Origin: JBGAKG01 sp044224495
GTDB taxonomy: Bacteria; Myxococcota_A; Polyangia; Polyangiales; Polyangiaceae
NCBI GenBank assembly: GCA_044224495.1
Contig: JBGAKG010000003.1
Location: 1-64,000 of the forward strand
Reading direction: 5' to 3'
Length of the DNA: 64,000 nucleotides
Below the pieces are notes generated by a model. It searched no databases. It saw nothing but the letters and a program-made list of their open reading frames with translations, and was not told where the DNA came from. How positions within the stretch are numbered: the stretch's first letter is position 1; each line of letters starts with the position of its first letter. This document shows positions 50,360 through 59,192 of the stretch, piece after piece. The position numbers were made by a program, and so were the translations under genes.

Positions 50360-51613
50360 TCAGCCGCCGACCGTCGCGACCGGCAAGAGGATCTCGAACG
50401 TCGTTCCCTCGTCGACGGTGCTCTTCACGCCGATCGTCCCGCCGTGGGCATCCAAGATGTCGCGCACGATCGCGAGACCGAGGCCACTGCCCTTGCCGTC
50501 GCCCTTCGTCGTGAAGAACGGCTCGAAGATGCGATCGATCACGTGCGCGGGGATGCCCCGCCCCGTGTCGGCGAACGTCACGCGGACGTGGGTGTCGCCG
50601 GGGACGAGCTCGGTCGAGACCACGATCCGGCCGCCGCCCTCGGGCATGGAGTGGCAAGCGTTGACCACGAGGTTGACGAAGACCTGCGCCAGCTGCGTCG
50701 GCAGGCCGCGCACGGGAAGGACACCGTCGCCGAAGACGCGCTCGACCACGACCTCGTAATCGGAGAGCTCGTGCTCGCAGAAGACGATCGCCTGATCGAT
50801 GACGCTGCTGACGACCACCGGGTGGGCCGACTCCGCAGGCCGCGCGTACGCGACGAGATCGCGCGACAGATGGAGGACGCGCTGCGCGGACTCGGCGATC
50901 CGGCGGAGGCGCTCGACGTCGTCCCCGTCCCCCCGCGCGGCCGCGCGCTTGCCGAGGAAGTCCGTGTACGCGACGATCGACGTGAGCGGGTTGTTGAGCT
51001 CGTGCGCGATCCCGGCCGCCATCTGCCCGAGCGAGGCCAGCTTCTCGGACTGGATGACCTGCGAGACGCGTTCTTCCACCGCGCGCTGCAACGTCATCGC
51101 TTGCGCGTGCGCGCGCGCGTGCGTCCGGGCCGCACGGAGGAGAAACCCCGCCCGGTGCAGGAGCTGGAGCGGTGGATAGGCGTCCCCTTCGACCGCCGGA
51201 TCGTCGGCGGCGAGGTGGAGCGAGACGCAGTCCGCGTCGGGCAGCGTCAGCTTCCGCTCGTTCGTGAACGCGGGGAAGACGCGGTCGCCGTCCGGCGCAG
51301 CGGCCTTCTTGCCGACGGCGCCCACGCGCACGGTCACCTCGGTGCCCGCGATGAGGATCTTCGCGCCGACTCCATGGCCGGGGATGCTCGCGACCACCGC
51401 CTCGAGCAGCGCGTACGTCACCGCCTCTTCGCCCTGCTCGACGGGGAGATCACCGAAGCCGCCGATCAGGCGATCGAGCCAACGCGCGGGCACCTCGACG
51501 AGCTGGATGCTCCGACTCGCCGAGACCGCTTCCTCCGAGATGTGGACGCTCGACGTGCGGACGTCCGGCCGGGGGGTCGCTTCTTGGGGCATGGAGTCTT
51601 TCTCCCGCGGCAT
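50360..51613 (-). CDS. Histidine kinase, soluble, HisKA - HATPase
   Basis: 417 residues. N-terminal 190 residues are of unknown fold (LVEVPARWLDRLIGGFGD, YALLEAVVASIPGHG). Then LGQMAAGIAHELNNPLTSI (phosphorylated His box), NLVVNACHSMP (N box), DTGRGIP, FEPFFTTK and GSGLGLAIVRDI (G boxes). ATG 51611-51613 is 6 bases after the upstream gene stops; ATG 51590-51592, with GGGAG 8 bases upstream, is an alternative. It lies directly downstream of the receiver/PAS gene that has no ATPase domain. No DNA-binding response regulator is adjacent. Confidence 0.88.
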   Translation of the reverse strand: MPREKDSMPQEATPRPDVRTSSVHISEEAVSASRSIQLVEVPARWLDRLIGGFGDLPVEQGEEAVTYALLEAVVASIPGHGVGAKILIAGTEVTVRVGAVGKKAAAPDGDRVFPAFTNERKLTLPDADCVSLHLAADDPAVEGDAYPPLQLLHRAGFLLRAARTHARAHAQAMTLQRAVEERVSQVIQSEKLASLGQMAAGIAHELNNPLTSIVAYTDFLGKRAAARGDGDDVERLRRIAESAQRVLHLSRDLVAYARPAESAHPVVVSSVIDQAIVFCEHELSDYEVVVERVFGDGVLPVRGLPTQLAQVFVNLVVNACHSMPEGGGRIVVSTELVPGDTHVRVTFADTGRGIPAHVIDRIFEPFFTTKGDGKGSGLGLAIVRDILDAHGGTIGVKSTVDEGTTFEILLPVATVGG

Positions 51614-51619
51614 CGCGCT

Positions 51620-53623
51620 TCACCCGCCGGACGGCGGGTGCCCCCCTTCCTCGCTCGCCTTGTCCAGGTCGAGGATCTTCGCCTGGCCCACGTAGGTCTT
51701 CGTCTCGTACTTCGTGATCGTCCCGATCTTGCGGACGATCTCGGCCATGCGCTCCGACTCGGTGCGGATGACCTCGGCGATGCCGTGCAGCGCCGACTCC
51801 TTCTCCGTCTTCCGGAGGAGCAGCTCGGCCGACATCGTGACGCTCGTGAGCGGCTGGTTGAGCTCGTGGGCGGCCGCGCCGGCGAGCTCGGCGATGACCG
51901 CCTGGCGCTCCTTCTGGAGGAGCTGCTCTTGCGCGTGCTGGAGCCGCTGCTCCATCCGCATCTTCTCGCGCAGGTCGGTGAAGATGCCGACGGAGCCGAT
52001 CGGCTTGTCGCCTTCGTAGAGGAGCGAGGCGCTCAGCAGCACCGGCACGAGCTCGCCGGTCGACGAGACGATCTCCGCCCGCTCGCCCTCGATCCTGCCC
52101 TTCCCCTCCTGGATCAGGCGCATGATGCGCTTGGCGCCGCCCTCGGGGTAGAGGCCGCGGACGTCGCCGCCGATGACGTCGCGCGCGGGCAAGCCATAGA
52201 CGCGCTCCGCCGCGCGGTTGAAGAGGAGGATCGTCCCCTTCATGTCGGCGCTGATGATCGCATCGACGGACGAGTCGATGACGCGCTCGAGGAAGCTCTT
52301 CGTCTGCCGGAGCTCGTGCTCGACGGCGCGCTCGGCGGTCACGTCGCGGAACGTGCAGAGCAGCACGCCCTCTTCGTTGTGGACCGAACCGAAGCTCAGC
52401 GAGAGCACGAGCGACTTGCCGTCCTTGTGCCGCACGCCGACGTCCAGCCCGCGCGGGAGGATGCCCTTCGAGAAGCCGACCCGGAGCTCGTGCGCCACGT
52501 GCGCATCTTCCTCGGTGAAGATGTCGCCGAGGCGACGCCCGCGCAGATCTTCCTCGACGTAGCCCGTGATCTCGCGGGCCTTCGGGTTCGAGAAGAGCAG
52601 GTGCCCGTCCTGATCGAGCACGACGGTGCCGTCGGCCGAGCTCTCGAAGAAGTCCGCGTAGCGCTGGAGCGAGCGGAGGCGGCGCTCGGCCTCGAAGCGC
52701 GCCACCGTCACCTGCTGCGTCTGGTCCCGGAGCGACTGGAGGACGCGCGCGTTGCGGAGCGCGATCGCCATCGCGTTGGAGACGGTGCGGCAGAGCGCGA
52801 GCTCGCGGTCGCCGAAGGCGACGGTGTGCTTGGCGCGGAGGAAGAGCACGCCCATCGGCCGGTCCTCGTAGAGGATCGGCACGATCGCGAGCGAGCTGTA
52901 GGCGCGCGCCTTCTGCTCCGCGCGGACGATCTCGAGGAGCGGGTGGGTCGCGGCGTCCTTGATGATCAAGGCCTCGCCGCTCAGGAGCACCTGCTGGATC
53001 TCGGGGTACTTGGCGAGCGAAATGGGGAGGTCGCGGAGCTCCTTGTCGTCGCTCGCGGCGACGACGTAGCCGACATCCCCCTCTTCGCGCACGAGGACGA
53101 TCGACGCGCGGTCCACGCGGGCGACCTCGGCGATGCGCCGGACGACCGTGAAGAGGATGCTCCGGAACTCGAGGTTCGACGCGAGCGCTTGCGTGAGCTC
53201 GAGGACGATCTTCGCGTCGCGCTCCTTGCTCTCGAGCTCCTCCATCGCGGCGCGAAGCCGGAGCTGACCGCGGATGCGCGCCACGAGCTCGACGGGACGG
53301 AAGGGCTTGCGGACGAAGTCGTCGGCGCCGGACTCGAAGGCGCGCGCGACCTCGCTGTCGGCGTCGACCGCGGTGAGCACGACCACGGGGACGTCTTGCG
53401 TCTCGGGGCGGGAGCGAATGATGCGGAGCACCTGGTAGCCGTCGGGCGACGGCATCACGAGATCGAGGAGCACAAGCGACGGGCGCACCTGATCGATCTT
53501 CGCGAGCGCTTCGCTACCCGACGCGACTGCGACGTACGGCAAGTCCGCCGTGGCGAGCGCCTGGCACAGCACGTGGCGGCTGACCGCATCGTCGTCGACC
53601 ACGAGGACAGGACCAATGCCCAC
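51620..53623 (-). CDS. Receiver - GAF - PAS - PAS - HisKA protein lacking the ATPase domain
   Basis: 667 residues. Receiver domain 1-125 (VLVVDDDAVSRH, phospho-Asp in LLDLVMPS, KPF). GAF about 150-310 (SILFTVVRRIAEVARVDRASI). PAS 1 about 330-445 and PAS 2 about 455-570 (FFESSADGTVVLDQDG; IDSSVDAIISADMKG). The protein ends just after a HisKA dimerisation helix (IAELAGAAAHELNQPLTS) with SEEGGHPPSGG, so the usual HATPase domain is absent. It cannot phosphorylate itself on that His without a partner. The next gene, 6 bases downstream, supplies a complete HisKA-HATPase. Work as a pair is an inference. It lies 83 bases downstream of ruvB. Confidence 0.88.
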   Translation of the reverse strand: MGIGPVLVVDDDAVSRHVLCQALATADLPYVAVASGSEALAKIDQVRPSLVLLDLVMPSPDGYQVLRIIRSRPETQDVPVVVLTAVDADSEVARAFESGADDFVRKPFRPVELVARIRGQLRLRAAMEELESKERDAKIVLELTQALASNLEFRSILFTVVRRIAEVARVDRASIVLVREEGDVGYVVAASDDKELRDLPISLAKYPEIQQVLLSGEALIIKDAATHPLLEIVRAEQKARAYSSLAIVPILYEDRPMGVLFLRAKHTVAFGDRELALCRTVSNAMAIALRNARVLQSLRDQTQQVTVARFEAERRLRSLQRYADFFESSADGTVVLDQDGHLLFSNPKAREITGYVEEDLRGRRLGDIFTEEDAHVAHELRVGFSKGILPRGLDVGVRHKDGKSLVLSLSFGSVHNEEGVLLCTFRDVTAERAVEHELRQTKSFLERVIDSSVDAIISADMKGTILLFNRAAERVYGLPARDVIGGDVRGLYPEGGAKRIMRLIQEGKGRIEGERAEIVSSTGELVPVLLSASLLYEGDKPIGSVGIFTDLREKMRMEQRLQHAQEQLLQKERQAVIAELAGAAAHELNQPLTSVTMSAELLLRKTEKESALHGIAEVIRTESERMAEIVRKIGTITKYETKTYVGQAKILDLDKASEEGGHPPSGG

Positions 53624-53706
53624 GATGACAGTTTACGACGTGCGGGGCGCCCGGGGCAGGTCTTTTGCAGTCTTCAAGTGATCGGCCAAGTGCTTGTTTC
53701 GCCAGA

Positions 53707-54831
53707 TCATTCCTTGCCGTCGTCGTCGAACAGCTTGGGCTGGGCGTCGCGAATGACCGGTCTCGCGGGCTCGCGCGGCTTTTCGCCGAGGTGCTCGTAG
53801 GCCTTCCGCGTCGCGACGCGACCGCGCGGCGTGCGACCGAGGAACCCTTGCTGGAGCAGGTACGGCTCGTAGACGTCCTCGATCGTGTCGCGCGGTTCGC
53901 CGAGCGCGGCGGCGAGCGTCTCCACGCCGACCGGCCCGCCATCGTAGTCGTCGATGATGACGCGCAGGAGCCGCCGGTCCATCTCGTCGAACCCGGCCTC
54001 GTCGATCTCGAGCCGCGCCGCCGCCAACCGCACGACCTCCGCGTCGACCTTTCCCGAGCGCAGCACGTCGGCAAAGTCGCGGACGCGGCGCAAGAGTCGG
54101 TTCGCGATGCGGGGAGTGCCGCGGCTGCGCTTCGCGATCTCGAAGCACGCTGCACCGTCGATCGTCATCTCGAGCAGCGAACCGCTCCGCGCCACGATCT
54201 TCGCGAGATCCTCCACCGGGTAGAAGTCGAGGCGGAGGACGTGCCCGAAGCGCGAGAAGAGCGGCGCCGTGAGCAGGCCGGTCCGCGTCGTCGCTCCGAT
54301 CAGGGTGAAGGGGCGAACGTCGATCTGGATCGAGGTGGCGAACGCGCCCTCACCCGTCATGACGTCGATCCGATAGTCCTCCATCGCCGGGTAGAGGCTC
54401 TCTTCGACCACCGGGTTGAGTCGATGGATCTCGTCGATGAAGAGGATGTCGTTGTCGCCGAGCTTCGTGAGGAGACCGGCGAGCGCCCCCTTGTGCTCGA
54501 CGACGGGCCCGTTCGTCATGTGCAGCGTGACCCCCATCTCGTGGGCGAGGATCTGCGCCAGCGTGGTCTTGCCGAGGCCCGGCGGCCCGCAGAGAAGCAT
54601 GTGATCGAGCGGTTCGCCGCGCCGGCGAGCGGCCTCGACGAACACGCGCAGGTTCTCTTTGTGCTTCGTCTGGCCGACGTAGTCCGCGAACGTCTTCGGG
54701 CGGAGGCTCTTATCGTAGCGAGCGTCGTCGCCGAGCGCCGCCCCGTCGAGGTGGGCGCGATCCGCCCCCTCCGACCCCTCGTCCTCGTTCGCTCGAGCCT
54801 TCGGCTTCGCCTTCGTCATCGAAGCCGGCAC
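53707..54831 (-). CDS. ruvB: Holliday junction branch migration ATPase RuvB
   Basis: 374 residues. Walker A GPPGLGKTT, Walker B DEIHRLNPVVEE, sensor region LIGATTRTGLLTAPLFSRFG, and the winged-helix end (GFLGRTPRGRVATRKAYEHL) are all standard. RuvB drives branch migration with RuvA during recombination repair. There is an extra, Glu/Lys-rich leader of about 35 residues. ATG 54829-54831 is used; ATG four codons later is possible. ruvA and ruvC are not in the window. It diverges from carF, 77 bases apart. Confidence 0.97.
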   Translation of the reverse strand: MPASMTKAKPKARANEDEGSEGADRAHLDGAALGDDARYDKSLRPKTFADYVGQTKHKENLRVFVEAARRRGEPLDHMLLCGPPGLGKTTLAQILAHEMGVTLHMTNGPVVEHKGALAGLLTKLGDNDILFIDEIHRLNPVVEESLYPAMEDYRIDVMTGEGAFATSIQIDVRPFTLIGATTRTGLLTAPLFSRFGHVLRLDFYPVEDLAKIVARSGSLLEMTIDGAACFEIAKRSRGTPRIANRLLRRVRDFADVLRSGKVDAEVVRLAAARLEIDEAGFDEMDRRLLRVIIDDYDGGPVGVETLAAALGEPRDTIEDVYEPYLLQQGFLGRTPRGRVATRKAYEHLGEKPREPARPVIRDAQPKLFDDDGKE

Positions 54832-54908
54832 TCTATTCGATTTCGGGTGCCAATTATGGCGATCCGAGCGACCATGACCGGCGTACTACGACGAGGAGGG
54901 ACCCACCT

Positions 54909-55688
54909 TTGGCCAAGATCGTCCAGCGCGATGCGGCGGAGCTTTCGGGAACGCCGAAGTACTTTCGGTATTTCGAGATTGCGTGCCTGTTCACGTTCCC
55001 GGTCGTCGCCTTCGTCCTCGCGCGCTCGGCCTATCGGCCGCTGCTCGCGATCCCGCTGACGATCCCGCTCGTGCTGATCGCGGGCTACCTGGGGGCCGAC
55101 TTCATCTCCGGCGTGGTCCATTGGACCTTCGACACGTGGTGGAGCCCCGACACTCCGGTGATCGGTCGCACCTTCGTCCGCACGTTCCGCGAGCATCACG
55201 TCGACGAGAAGGCGATCACGCGCCACGACTTCGTGGAGACCAACGGCTCCAACTCGCTCGCCGCCCTCACCCTGGTCGGCGCCGGCTTCGCGTGCCGCGG
55301 TGGGGACGACTCGCGCTTCGGTGCGTTCATGGCGGCGTCGTTCTTCGTGGCGTCGCTCTTCACGTCGATCACGAGCCAGATCCACAAGTGGGCGCACATG
55401 GCGCGCCCGCCGGTGCTCGTGCGCTTCCTGCAGCGCGCGCGGGTCATCCTCGGGAAAGAGGCGCACTCCCAGCACCACGCGCCGCCCTACGCCAAGTCGT
55501 ACTGCATCACGTGCGGGTGGATGAACCCGACGCTGAACTTCCTGCGCTTCTTCCCGATCCTCGAGCGGATCATCTCCTGGGTGACGGGGGCGATCCCGCG
55601 CGTGGACGACATCGGCAAGGAAGCAGCCGTCGCGATCGCAGCCGCGAACGAAGAGCCGGAGAAGGCTCCCGTCGAAGAAGAGGCCTGA
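54909..55688 (+). CDS. carF: CarF / TMEM189-type plasmanylethanolamine desaturase
   Basis: 259 residues. Start TTG 54909 is supported by a strong GAGGAGGG ribosome site 8 bases upstream; no ATG fits. Several membrane helices and the conserved His clusters of the family: GVVHWTFDTWW, FREHHVDEKAITRHDF, SITSQIHKWAHM and SQHHAPPY. In Myxococcus xanthus, CarF (homologue of human TMEM189/PEDS1) makes the vinyl-ether bond of plasmalogens and is needed for light signalling to carotenoid genes. Such His-rich sites bind iron and act as oxygen-dependent desaturases. No carotenoid genes are adjacent. Confidence 0.9.
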   Translation: MAKIVQRDAAELSGTPKYFRYFEIACLFTFPVVAFVLARSAYRPLLAIPLTIPLVLIAGYLGADFISGVVHWTFDTWWSPDTPVIGRTFVRTFREHHVDEKAITRHDFVETNGSNSLAALTLVGAGFACRGGDDSRFGAFMAASFFVASLFTSITSQIHKWAHMARPPVLVRFLQRARVILGKEAHSQHHAPPYAKSYCITCGWMNPTLNFLRFFPILERIISWVTGAIPRVDDIGKEAAVAIAAANEEPEKAPVEEEA

Positions 55689-55691
55689 GCC

Positions 55692-57002
55692 TCACTCCAC
55701 GACGCACACGGCGACGCTGACGTTGTCGTGCGCACCGCGCACGAGCGTCTCGTGGACGAACGCGCGCGCGGCGCCCACCGGATCGCAGTCCAGCCCCCGG
55801 GCGAGGACCATGAGCTCCCCCGCGCCCGGCGCGTAGCTCCAGAGCCCGTCCGAGCAGAGCACCACCATGTCCCCGGGCTCCACCGTGGTCTCGATCACGT
55901 CGACCTCGAGCGGGGGATCGGTCGGATCGGGCGGGCCCACGAAGCGCGTCAGGGCCAGCGCCAGCGGCTGCGCGAACGCCTCTTCGAACGCGACGCCGCC
56001 GGTCTCCAGCATCTCGTTGCCCCACGAGTGATCGCGCGTGAGGAGCCGCGGCGAGCGTCCGAGCACGTAGGCGCGGCTGTCCCCCGCCCACGCCACCGCG
56101 AGCTGGCGCGCACCATTGGGGCAGAGCTCCAGCATCGCCACCACGATCGTGGAGCCAGGCGCGCGGCCCGGCATCGACTCGGCAGCGCGCCGGCAGACCT
56201 CGTCCTGGGCGCGATGGATCGCGAAGGCGACGAGCTCGGCGATCGGGCGCTCCTTCGTCGCGGTGCGGAACACCTCTTCGACCGTCGCGGTGGCGACCGT
56301 CGCGGCGAAGGCACCGTCGGCGGACGACGAGATCCCGTCGCAGAGGACCATCCCGACGAACGGTCGATCGGCGCGCGTCCCGATCACCGCGCTGACGGCG
56401 TCGTCCTGCTTCTCCCGCCGATACCCGAGGTGGATGAAGGTCGCCGTGCTGCGGCCGACCGGACGCGGCGCAGCGCTCGGCGCGCTGAGGCGCGCGCGCA
56501 GATCGCGCGCGTGCAGGACCGGGAGCCGCGGATCGGAGAGCAGCTCGACGACGGTCGTGCGCACGCGCGCGAACGAGGCGCCCGCGAGCGCTTCCCCGAG
56601 CGCGCGGAGCGGACCGCGCACGTCGAGCGGGTGCGTCGCGCGATAGACGCCACGCGCGTGGAGGAGACCGAGCTTGCCGTCCGGACCGAGCGCGAAGTCC
56701 TCGGGCGACGGCTGCCACGCGAGGCTGCTCGCCTCGAAGCGCTCCGCGATCGCGGCGAGCGCAAGGACGGCGCCTTCGATCTGCTCGGGGCCGAGCCTCG
56801 GCGCGAGCTCGACGACCCGCTGCGCCGTCGGCTCCTCGAGGAACGCGAGCGACGCCGGCGGCGCGGCGACGGGCAGGGTCGGAGCGAGGACGCGCTCGGC
56901 GACGAGGCGCTCGCCGTCGATCTCGCAGAACGCACCGGTGGCGGCGTTCGTGTCGGGCTCGTACAAGCGGTCGCAGGCCGGGCAGCGGAGCAAGGTGATC
57001 AT
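55692..57002 (-). CDS. PP2C-type Ser/Thr protein phosphatase with zinc-ribbon-like N-terminus
   Basis: 436 residues. N-terminal 30 residues have CPACDRLY and a later CEIDG, as in a zinc ribbon. A region of unknown fold spans 35-185. The phosphatase domain has the metal motifs LCDGISSSADG, WAGDSRAY, CSDGLW and HDNVSV. It removes phosphate from Ser/Thr and is the natural counterpart to the six kinases in the window; its partner is unknown. The gene starts 102 bases from the vWA lipoprotein gene (divergent). Confidence 0.87.
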   Translation of the reverse strand: MITLLRCPACDRLYEPDTNAATGAFCEIDGERLVAERVLAPTLPVAAPPASLAFLEEPTAQRVVELAPRLGPEQIEGAVLALAAIAERFEASSLAWQPSPEDFALGPDGKLGLLHARGVYRATHPLDVRGPLRALGEALAGASFARVRTTVVELLSDPRLPVLHARDLRARLSAPSAAPRPVGRSTATFIHLGYRREKQDDAVSAVIGTRADRPFVGMVLCDGISSSADGAFAATVATATVEEVFRTATKERPIAELVAFAIHRAQDEVCRRAAESMPGRAPGSTIVVAMLELCPNGARQLAVAWAGDSRAYVLGRSPRLLTRDHSWGNEMLETGGVAFEEAFAQPLALALTRFVGPPDPTDPPLEVDVIETTVEPGDMVVLCSDGLWSYAPGAGELMVLARGLDCDPVGAARAFVHETLVRGAHDNVSVAVCVVE

Positions 57003-57103
57003 TCAGCGTACACGAACTCACGCCACCGGGGAGTGGCGGCGTCCGGGAGGCGAGTACCCCTGGATGGCCCGAATGGCATAGGATGAGCTACGGAGGTCGC
57101 AGC

Positions 57104-58396
57104 ATGTCCAGCTCCAGCTCCAGCTCTCGGCTCCGCTCGCTTCGCCGTATCTTCTTCGTCGGGCCCGCTCTCGGTGCAGCACTCCTCGCGGTGGCCGCGT
57201 CGTGCGCCAGCCAGCAGAACACCTTCACCGGTGGCGACGGCGGCGACGCCTCTCCGTTCGGCGATTCGAGCAACCCCGACACCGACGTTCCGGCGTGCGC
57301 CAGCGGCGTGTACGAGGCGAAGCAGGCGCCCGCGGCGATGCTCGTGCTCCTCCAGCGCAGCGGCTCGATGTCGCAGAACAACAAGTGGGTCTTCGCCGCG
57401 CAGGCCGTCGTGCAGGCGCTCGATCAGAACGTGTTCGACACGATGAGCCTCGGGCTCCTCGCCGCGCCGAGCTCGCTCGTGACTGGTCCGGCCTGCGTCT
57501 TCAACCTCCCCGTCGCGTGCGGCGTGCCCGCCTTCCCGCAGGTCGACCTCGCTGCCGCGGGCTCGTTCAAGAGCACCGATACCCAAGGTGTCCGCCGCAA
57601 CATCAAGGTGCAGCTCGCGAACATGGCGCCCGACCAGAGCGCGGGTGAAGGCAACCCGCTCTACGCCGCGATCCAGTCCGGCATCGGCACGCTGAAGGGT
57701 TGGCCGCAGACGGGCAAGCGCATCCTCTTCGTCGTGACCGACGGTGGGATCAGCTGTACGTCGCTCTCGAACCGGGCCGGCTACATGGACGGCAACAACT
57801 GCCCCGATTGGGAGAACCCGAACAACATCATCACGCTCCTGAAGGGAGCGCAGAACGATCCGACGACGCCGATCGACACCTTCATCGTCGGTGTCCCCGG
57901 CTCGGACACCAACGGCCCCGCCGCTTCATTTCCGCCGTACCGCATGCGCGCGGCGCTCAGCTCCATGGCGTACGCGGGCTCCCCGAAGAGCGTCCCCGCC
58001 GGCTGCACGCACACCGACCCGTTCGCGCAGAACGACCCCGATCCGGCCACGAGCTGTCACTTCGACATGACGCAGAACAACTACTCGGCCCAGACCGTGG
58101 CCGACGCGATCAGCCTCGCGCGCGGCAAGGTGCTCGGCTGCATCTTCGAGCTCCCCACCGGCGACGGCGGTCCGGTCGACAAGAACAAGGTCAACGTCGA
58201 CTACTCCGTCGGCGGCACGCCCAAGGTGGACCTCTACAAGCGCTCGAGCTCCAGCAACGGATGCACGACCGACGGCTGCTGGGACTACACGAGCGACGGA
58301 AAGGTCGAGCTCATCGGCAAGGCCTGCGACGACGTGAAGGGCAAGCCGAACGCCAAGGTCTCGATCACGGTCGGCTGCGAGACGCTCGTCAAGTAG
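57104..58396 (+). CDS. vWA-like lipoprotein with altered metal site
   Basis: 430 residues. ATG 57104 is preferred because GGAGG lies 8 bases upstream, whereas the ATG 7 codons earlier has none. Signal peptide and lipobox (LAVAASC), then vWA fold start MLVLLQRSGSM: the first Asp of DxSxS is Gln. Later RILFVVTDGGISC and an ending with VSITVGCETLVK match the paralogue at 16125-17321, which has the intact DRSGSM. Loss of the Asp probably removes metal-dependent ligand binding. The end overlaps birA tail to tail by 8 bases. Confidence 0.8.
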   Translation: MSSSSSSSRLRSLRRIFFVGPALGAALLAVAASCASQQNTFTGGDGGDASPFGDSSNPDTDVPACASGVYEAKQAPAAMLVLLQRSGSMSQNNKWVFAAQAVVQALDQNVFDTMSLGLLAAPSSLVTGPACVFNLPVACGVPAFPQVDLAAAGSFKSTDTQGVRRNIKVQLANMAPDQSAGEGNPLYAAIQSGIGTLKGWPQTGKRILFVVTDGGISCTSLSNRAGYMDGNNCPDWENPNNIITLLKGAQNDPTTPIDTFIVGVPGSDTNGPAASFPPYRMRAALSSMAYAGSPKSVPAGCTHTDPFAQNDPDPATSCHFDMTQNNYSAQTVADAISLARGKVLGCIFELPTGDGGPVDKNKVNVDYSVGGTPKVDLYKRSSSSNGCTTDGCWDYTSDGKVELIGKACDDVKGKPNAKVSITVGCETLVK

Positions 58397-59192
58397 GGAC
58401 GACCTCGCCCGCGGCCACGCGCACCTTCGTGCCGTCGTCGGTCTCGACGAGCAACCGCCCGTCGAGATCGATGCCGCGCGCAATGCCGGTCCCCGCTTCG
58501 AAGGCGACGCGGGCGCCCACGAGCGCGTCGGCGGCGGTCAGCCGCGCGTGGACGAGGCCGAGCCCGCGCGCGGCGACGTGCGCGACGTCGCGATCGAGAC
58601 CGGCCACCACGTCCGCGAGGATCGCGGCGCGATCGGGCGGCGGTGCGCCGTGCCGCGCCGCCTCGAGCGCGACGCTCGTGGCGCGGTCCGCGAGCTCGTC
58701 CGGGAACGTGCGCGTGTAGACGTTGATGCCGATCCCGACCACCACCGCGTCGACGCGCGAGCCGGAGAGCGTCGCCTCGACGAGCACGCCGGAGATCTTC
58801 CTTCCGCCGACCAGCACGTCGTTGGGCCACTTCACCTTCGGCTCGGCGGCAGGGACCGCCCGCGCGATCGCGTCGCGCACCGCCAGTCCGCACACGAGCG
58901 CCAGCGGCGGGAGCCGCGCCGGCGCGCACGCGAGCCGGAGCAAGACCGAGAAGAGCAAGTTCTCTCCCGGCGGCGAGACCCACGTGCGGCCCTGACGTCC
59001 CCGCCCCTTCGTCTGCGACTCCGCGATGAAGACGGTGCCGTGGGCCGCCCCTTCCTTGGCCGCGCGCTTCGCTTCGTCGTTCGTGGACTCGATCTCGGCG
59101 AAGAGCCTCACCTCGCCGTCGAGCCCGCGCTCGCGCAGGAGCTCGCCGGCGCGGGCGAGATCGGGGTGAACGCCGCGGACGTCCTGCCTCAC
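58389..59192 (-). CDS. birA: Biotin-[acetyl-CoA-carboxylase] ligase (class I)
   Basis: 267 residues from GTG 59190-59192, overlapping the nadC stop by 4 bases (GTGA). Biotin/ATP site GRGRQGRTW followed by PGENLLFS, and the lysine block VKWPNDVLV with GGRKISGVLVE, then GIGINV. It attaches biotin to carboxylase carrier proteins. There is no N-terminal DNA-binding domain, so it is a ligase only, not a repressor. The C-terminal SH3-like part ends DDGTKVRVAAGEVV. Confidence 0.93.
   Translation of the reverse strand: MRQDVRGVHPDLARAGELLRERGLDGEVRLFAEIESTNDEAKRAAKEGAAHGTVFIAESQTKGRGRQGRTWVSPPGENLLFSVLLRLACAPARLPPLALVCGLAVRDAIARAVPAAEPKVKWPNDVLVGGRKISGVLVEATLSGSRVDAVVVGIGINVYTRTFPDELADRATSVALEAARHGAPPPDRAAILADVVAGLDRDVAHVAARGLGLVHARLTAADALVGARVAFEAGTGIARGIDLDGRLLVETDDGTKVRVAAGEVVPT

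Noticed and set aside
50444..53800. Forward frame of about 1100 codons antisense to the two histidine-kinase genes
   Set aside because: Shadow; the reverse genes have complete H, N, G and PAS motifs.
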